Part shown: positions 60,321 to 64,000 of the stretch, piece by piece
How the letters are laid out: every line of letters starts with the position of its first letter
How positions within the stretch are numbered: the stretch's first letter is position 1
Program-made: the position numbers and the translations under genes
DNA from: Rathayibacter sp. VKM Ac-2804
Lineage (GTDB): Bacteria; Actinomycetota; Actinomycetes; Actinomycetales; Microbacteriaceae
Direction of reading: 5' to 3'
DNA: 64,000 nt
NCBI RefSeq assembly: GCF_009866655.1
Contig: NZ_CP047420.1
Location: 2,728,001 to 2,792,000, forward strand
Notes under the pieces: model-generated
Told to the model about the DNA's origin: nothing
What the model saw: only the letters and a program-made list of their open reading frames with translations
The model's database searches: none

Positions 60321-60412
60321 CCATGCTGGTCGAGTAGCCGCGCAGCGAGACCCACCCACCGGACGACGCCGGATCTCGATACGCCCTCTCCGAGGGCTAC
60401 TCGATCAGCATG
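60321..60412. repeat. two GTCTCGATACG-family repeats
   Basis: A shortened inverted copy (60323-60357, CATGCTGGTCGAGTAGCCGCGCAGCGAGACCC, missing the GTATCGA half) and a direct copy (60374-60412, GATCTCGATACGCCCTCTCCGAGGGCTACTCGATCAGCATG-like). They fill the gap between the oxidoreductase terminator and the end of apnO. Confidence 0.85.
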
Positions 60413-60431
60413 AAGTGCGCGCGAACGCCGG

Positions 60432-61322
60432 TCAGCGCTTGACGGCGTCGATCTTCAGCATCTTCGCGATGACGGAGTCGAGCTCCGAGTCGTCGAAGAT
60501 CTTCTTCCAGTCGTCCTTGATGAGCGCCTCGCGGCCGTAGCCCATGGCGATGTGGCACGCCTCGGAGAAGGGGTTGGAGCCGCGCAGGCCGTTGGTCAGC
60601 GCGATCCAGGTGTGGCCGTAGAGCATCGCGCGGGCGGCCTCGTAGGGCACGCCGACGCCGTTGACGGTCTCGTCGAGCGCCTCCTTGAGGAACTCGCCGA
60701 CCATGCAGGCGATGGTCTCGACCAGGGTCGGCTCGAGCACGGCGAGCTGCTTGACGGTCACCCAGTGCACGGCGATGACGGGCGCGTAGATGGTCGAGAT
60801 GACCTTCTCCGCGATCGCCCGCACGTCGTCGTCGGCGTCCTCGAGGGCCGCGACGACCTCCTGCGGTGCGGCGATGCCGCCGAACGTGTCGGCCCACTCC
60901 TCCGGCGTGGTGCGCTCGAGGAACACCGACGGGTGGCACGGGTGCGCCACGGCGTAGTGGATGTCCTCGCGCTTCGCGAGCAGCCCCGCGTAGGCGGCGG
61001 CCGGGTCGAGCGTGAGGATGATCGCGCCCGACTTCATCTGCGGGATCACGTCCTCCGACACCGCGCCGAGCACGACGTCCGGGACGGCGAGGATGACGAC
61101 GTCGGCGTCCTTCACGGCGTCGGGGGTCGCGGTGATCTCGCGGCCGGCCTCGCGGGTGCGCTCCTGGCCGGCGGGCGAGGCCTCGCTGTAGAGGGCGTTG
61201 TAGTCCGACTTCTGCAGGTTGTTGGAGACCCGCATGCCCATCTTGCCGCCGGCGCCGATGACGGCGACGGTGAGGGCGGAGGCGGCGGTGCCCGGTGCGG
61301 TGGTGGCGGTGGTGTCGGTCAT
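60432..61322 (-). CDS. apnO: D-apionate oxidoisomerase-like protein (PGDH_C domain)
   Basis: A 296-residue NAD(P)-dependent enzyme. The N-terminal Rossmann fold is LTVAVIGAGGKMGMRVSNNL; the C-terminal domain is the phosphogluconate-dehydrogenase_C type with VAHPCHPSVFLERTTPEEWA, AVHWVTVKQLAVLEPTLVET and PYEAARAMLYGHTWIALTNG. ApnO of the D-apionate pathway has this architecture and converts D-apionate to 3-oxo-isoapionate. The neighbours fit the remaining steps exactly, which is the main reason for the name; a related tetronate or 4-carbon acid dehydrogenase is possible. ATG 61322 overlaps the oiaC stop (ATGA). Last gene of the operon. Confidence 0.78.
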   Translation of the reverse strand: MTDTTATTAPGTAASALTVAVIGAGGKMGMRVSNNLQKSDYNALYSEASPAGQERTREAGREITATPDAVKDADVVILAVPDVVLGAVSEDVIPQMKSGAIILTLDPAAAYAGLLAKREDIHYAVAHPCHPSVFLERTTPEEWADTFGGIAAPQEVVAALEDADDDVRAIAEKVISTIYAPVIAVHWVTVKQLAVLEPTLVETIACMVGEFLKEALDETVNGVGVPYEAARAMLYGHTWIALTNGLRGSNPFSEACHIAMGYGREALIKDDWKKIFDDSELDSVIAKMLKIDAVKR

Positions 61323-62140
61323 GAGTTCCTTCTCCTGAGCTGGTCGAGGGTAGTGCGGGTCCACTCGGCTTCGAGCCGGGTGGTGACGAGCGCCTGCTCC
61401 GCGGCGGGGACGGTGTCCTGCCAGGGGAGCCAGAACTCGATGATCTGGGTGATGCCGCGCTCCGCCGGCCGGAGCAGCACGAGCATGGCGTCGTAGTCGA
61501 GGCGGCCGTCGCCGAGCGCCGTGCCGGTGTAGACGAAGCCGACCCAGCCGGGATTGCGGCTGAAATCGAAGTCCTTCACGTGCCAGTTGGCGACGTACGG
61601 GGCGCAGCGGGCGGTGACGTCCTCCGGCAGCTCGAGGTTCGCGACGGTGTTCGCCGGGTCGAGGCAGATCCGGATCCGCGGGTGATCGAGCGTCGCGATC
61701 ACGTCGACGAGGTCGGCCGTGCTCACCTGCTCGTAGGTCTCCAGGGCCAGCGTGACGCCGGCCTCCTCCAGCTCGGGCGCGATCTCGCGCAGGCGCCGCA
61801 GCGTCTCCTCGCGGTCCGGCCGGTCCTCCCCCGACGTCCACATGCTGCGCAGCAGCACGACGTCGAGCGCGCGCGCCAGGCGGAGCCAGCGGCGCAGGTG
61901 CGCGGGGTCGGTGCCGCGGGTGCCGAGCTCGAGCGCGACCCCCGCGGCGTCCGCGACCGCGCGCAGCGACGCGAGCTGCTCGTCCGAGTACTCCTCGAGA
62001 GCCGGCACGTCGCACAGCTGCAGCAGGTCCACGCCGAGCGCGGCGGTCTCGCGGACCATGTCCTCGACGCCGAGCGGCTTGGGGACGCGGTCGGAGGAGC
62101 GCCAGAAGAAGGCGTAGCTGCTCAGCCCGATCCGGCTCAC
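61319..62140 (-). CDS. oiaC: 3-oxo-isoapionate decarboxylase-like TIM-barrel protein
   Basis: A 273-residue protein of the xylose-isomerase-like TIM-barrel (AP endonuclease 2) superfamily. Metal ligands expected of the fold are visible: Glu in TLALETYEQVS, Asp in RICLDPANTVANLE, His in NWHVKDFDFSRNPG and Glu in TQIIEFWLPW. Generic annotation would be sugar phosphate isomerase/epimerase; its position between the ApnO-like and LerI-like genes suggests OiaC, which decarboxylates 3-oxo-isoapionate to L-erythrulose. GTG 62140 overlaps the lerI stop (GTGA) and the stop overlaps the apnO start. Assignment to OiaC rests on context. Confidence 0.75.
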   Translation of the reverse strand: MSRIGLSSYAFFWRSSDRVPKPLGVEDMVRETAALGVDLLQLCDVPALEEYSDEQLASLRAVADAAGVALELGTRGTDPAHLRRWLRLARALDVVLLRSMWTSGEDRPDREETLRRLREIAPELEEAGVTLALETYEQVSTADLVDVIATLDHPRIRICLDPANTVANLELPEDVTARCAPYVANWHVKDFDFSRNPGWVGFVYTGTALGDGRLDYDAMLVLLRPAERGITQIIEFWLPWQDTVPAAEQALVTTRLEAEWTRTTLDQLRRRNS

Positions 62141-62949
62141 GGGCGGACCCCCTCGGTGCCGCGGGCGAGGGCGAGCGCCTCGTCGAGGATCGCGCCGACC
62201 GCCTCGGGGTCGTGCGCGAAGCGGCCGAGGAACAGCCCGGGCACGCGGCCCTCGAGCGCGGTCAGGAGTCCGGGTCCGGCGCTGCCGCCGTAGATCACGC
62301 GACTGCCGGCGCGGCCGGGGAGCTCCGCGAGCGCCGCCTCGAGCGCGGTGACGACGCCGGCGATGAAGGCCGGCTCGGCGGGCTCGGGAGCGCCGATCGC
62401 CCAGACCGGCTCGTAGGCGGCGAGGATCGGGCCGTCTGCACCGGCCTCGTCCGCGTCGGCGAGGGCGGAGCCGATCTGCGCGAGCACGAGCTCGACGGCG
62501 TCCTCGACGGAGCCGTGCTCGGTCTCGCCGATGCAGAGCAGCGGGACGAGGTCGTTGCGGAACGCCGCCGCGACCTTCGCGCGCACGCGCTCGTCGTCGT
62601 CGCCGAAGAGCGCACGCCGCTCGGCATGCCCGATCTCGACCAGCCGGCAGCCGATCTCGCGCAGCTCCGCACCGCTCACCTCGCCGGTGAACGCTCCCGC
62701 GTCCTCCCAGAACAGGTCCTGGGCGCCGAGTGCGACGCCGGACTCCGCCGCGAGGGCGCCGACCGGCACCAGCGCGGGGAAGGTCGGCACGACGAACAGC
62801 TCGACGGCACCGGAGGCGGTCGCCTCGTGCGTCCGCGCGATCTCCGCGATGCGCTGCATCCACTCGAGCGTCCGCGCGTGGCCGAAGTACATCTTGAGGC
62901 TCACGCCGACGGTGAACGCCGGGGCGTCCCCGGCGGCGCGGCTCAGCAC
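62137..62949 (-). CDS. lerI: triose-phosphate-isomerase-like L-erythrulose-1-phosphate isomerase
   Basis: A 270-residue TIM homologue. Catalytic residues are conserved: Lys in [19 protein letters not shown] (replacing the NxK of TpiA by SLK), His in [20 protein letters not shown], and Glu in [12 protein letters not shown], with phosphate loop [12 protein letters not shown] and [10 protein letters not shown]. Divergence from TpiA and the operon context point to LerI/EryH, which converts L-erythrulose-1-phosphate to D-erythrulose-4-phosphate. GTG 62949 overlaps the derI stop by 7 bp. A housekeeping tpiA would be expected in the glycolytic gap-pgk-tpi cluster elsewhere. Confidence 0.82.
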   Translation of the reverse strand: MLSRAAGDAPAFTVGVSLKMYFGHARTLEWMQRIAEIARTHEATASGAVELFVVPTFPALVPVGALAAESGVALGAQDLFWEDAGAFTGEVSGAELREIGCRLVEIGHAERRALFGDDDERVRAKVAAAFRNDLVPLLCIGETEHGSVEDAVELVLAQIGSALADADEAGADGPILAAYEPVWAIGAPEPAEPAFIAGVVTALEAALAELPGRAGSRVIYGGSAGPGLLTALEGRVPGLFLGRFAHDPEAVGAILDEALALARGTEGVRP

Positions 62950-63443
62950 GAGCCGGCCGAGGCGGCGTCGTCCGCGACCGGGTTCCCGGCCTCGTACTCC
63001 TCGATCACGCGGACCTTCTCCGCGGAGGCGGAGGACGTGTCGAACTCGTAGCCGAGCCACTCCTTCGCGAGGCGGCGGGCCAGCTCGATGCCGACGACGC
63101 GCTGGCCCATGCAGAGCACCTGCGCGTCGTTGGAGAGGATCGAGCGCTCGACCGAGAACGAGTCGTGCGCGGTGACGGCGCGGATGCCGGCCACCTTGTT
63201 GGCGGCGATCGCGACGCCGAGCCCGGTGCCGCAGATCAGGATCGCGCGGTCGGCCTCGCCGCGGGCCACCATCTCGGCGGCCGCGATGGCGACGCTCGGG
63301 TAGGGCGTGTGCGACGAGGCGTCGACGCCGACGTCGACGACGGACGCGACGCGGGAGTCCTTCTCGAGGTCGGCCTTGACGATCTCCTTGTAGTCGAGAC
63401 CGGCGTCGTCGGAGCCGACGACGAGGCGGAAGGGTGCGCTCAT
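62943..63443 (-). CDS. derI: RpiB-like D-erythrulose-4-phosphate isomerase
   Basis: A 166-residue RpiB/LacAB family isomerase: [100 protein letters not shown]. The GTG(L/I)G loop with the active-site Cys (in LICGTGLG) is intact. In the tetrose pathways the RpiB homologue (DerI/EryI) makes D-erythrose-4-phosphate, which enters the pentose phosphate pathway. The ribose-5-phosphate isomerase role is an alternative, but the flanking genes favour DerI. ATG 63443 has AAGGAGAG upstream. Confidence 0.83.
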   Translation of the reverse strand: MSAPFRLVVGSDDAGLDYKEIVKADLEKDSRVASVVDVGVDASSHTPYPSVAIAAAEMVARGEADRAILICGTGLGVAIAANKVAGIRAVTAHDSFSVERSILSNDAQVLCMGQRVVGIELARRLAKEWLGYEFDTSSASAEKVRVIEEYEAGNPVADDAASAGSC

Positions 63444-63489
63444 GGGTGTTCTCTCCTTGCTGGAAGCGGTCGTGGGGACGGAGTCGACG

Positions 63490-64000
63490 CTACGCGCCGG
63501 TGCCGACAGAGCCGGGGGCCGCGGCGAGCGGGGCGTCGTCCGAGCGCAGCACCGCGCCGATCGCGGTGACGATGAGCCCGAGCGAGTGCGCTCCCGCGTC
63601 GGGGGTGCCGAGGCTCTTCTCGGCGTGCGGCCGGGCGCGGCCCATCCTCGGCAGCAGCTGCGCGGTCGCGGCGGCGGCGGTCGTGCAGGCCTCGGCGGCG
63701 CGGGTCCAGGCCGCGGGCAGCTCCTCCCCCGCCGTGACGGCCTCGCCGAGGACATCGGCGAAGGGCACGAGCGAGTCGACCATCGTCTTGTCGCCCGGCG
63801 TCGCTCCGAAGCGGAGGATCGCCGCGCGGGCGCCGTCGACCCCCTCGACCACCGAGGCGGCCGTGGGCGCGGCGATGTCGCCGAGCGCCGAGCCGACCGC
63901 GGCGAGCGCGGCGCCCCAGAGCGCTCCGGAGGTGCCGCCGGCCCGGTCGGACCAGGCGTCACCCGCGTGGGCGAGCACGGTGCCCGCCCCGGCGCCGGCC
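63490..64000 (-). CDS. lerK: dihydroxyacetone/L-erythrulose kinase, DhaL domain, partial
   Basis: The 3' end of a DAK-family kinase whose 5' part lies beyond the right edge; 169 codons are visible and the frame is open to base 64000. The DhaL nucleotide-binding domain shows [38 protein letters not shown], and [20 protein letters not shown], ending [14 protein letters not shown]. Upstream residues AGAGAGTV indicate this is the start of the conserved core, not the protein's start. It is the first visible gene of the erythrulose operon and should phosphorylate L-erythrulose (LerK). Whether it is a DhaK-DhaL fusion cannot be seen. Confidence 0.82.
   Translation of the reverse strand, partial: AGAGAGTVLAHAGDAWSDRAGGTSGALWGAALAAVGSALGDIAAPTAASVVEGVDGARAAILRFGATPGDKTMVDSLVPFADVLGEAVTAGEELPAAWTRAAEACTTAAAATAQLLPRMGRARPHAEKSLGTPDAGAHSLGLIVTAIGAVLRSDDAPLAAAPGSVGTGA

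Overview
The window is very GC-rich actinobacterial DNA with compact gene order and many 1-4 bp stop/start overlaps (ATGA, GTGA, TGATG). I infer the family Microbacteriaceae, with Rathayibacter, Curtobacterium or Clavibacter-like relatives most likely. The reasons are a DUF222/HNH (13E12-type) gene, monocot-lectin-domain secreted proteins, class F sortase, an F420-type oxidoreductase, and many copies of a short intergenic repeat built on GTCTCGATACG...CTACTCGACCAGCATG. No rRNA, tRNA, CRISPR array or phage module was seen.

Layout, left to right. 1-15.8 kb is mostly housekeeping: the 3' part of ppc, thioredoxin, a Nudix/NYN fusion, VanZ, pabC, an S4 RNA-binding protein, two LLM oxidoreductases, a DnaJ-NERD fusion, a mismatch uracil glycosylase, the divergent lrp/ald and gntK/gntR pairs, and a repeat-flanked DUF222-HNH gene. 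15.8-23.1 kb holds GNAT and YchJ proteins and a LacI-ABC transporter-GH127 operon for plant arabinofuranosides. 23.6-30.4 kb is an envelope operon: a large proline-rich membrane protein with a duplicated motif, a DUF4397 protein, a class F sortase with an apparent frameshift, a LolA/DUF2092-like protein and an ABC exporter. 30.7-34.1 kb carries LigC, a LigD-type polymerase domain, a DUF2256/DUF3253 protein and a flavin reductase.

34.1-47.9 kb begins with a repeat region (a regular array of four hairpins and 32-bp tandem repeats). It continues with a ten-gene leftward cluster preceded by a LysR gene: an SsuD-like monooxygenase, an acyl-CoA-dehydrogenase-like flavoprotein, a peptide-type ABC importer, a ketopantoate-reductase-like protein, an alpha/beta hydrolase, a GlcD-like oxidase and a thiosulfate sulfurtransferase. 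I read it as an uncharacterised organosulfur uptake and breakdown system. A LysR-box region and a possible Cys-containing leader peptide lie in front of it.

48-56 kb has three multidomain B-lectin proteins around a TetR/MFS pair; two of them end in an excalibur domain. 56.1 kb onward has argG (probably leaderless), a TetR/DUF1304/oxidoreductase divergon, and at the right edge a five-gene operon (lerK-derI-lerI-oiaC-apnO) that matches the D-apionate to D-erythrose-4-phosphate pathway. Together with GH127 and the lectins this points to a plant-associated lifestyle. Long open frames antisense to real genes are high-GC shadows and were left out.
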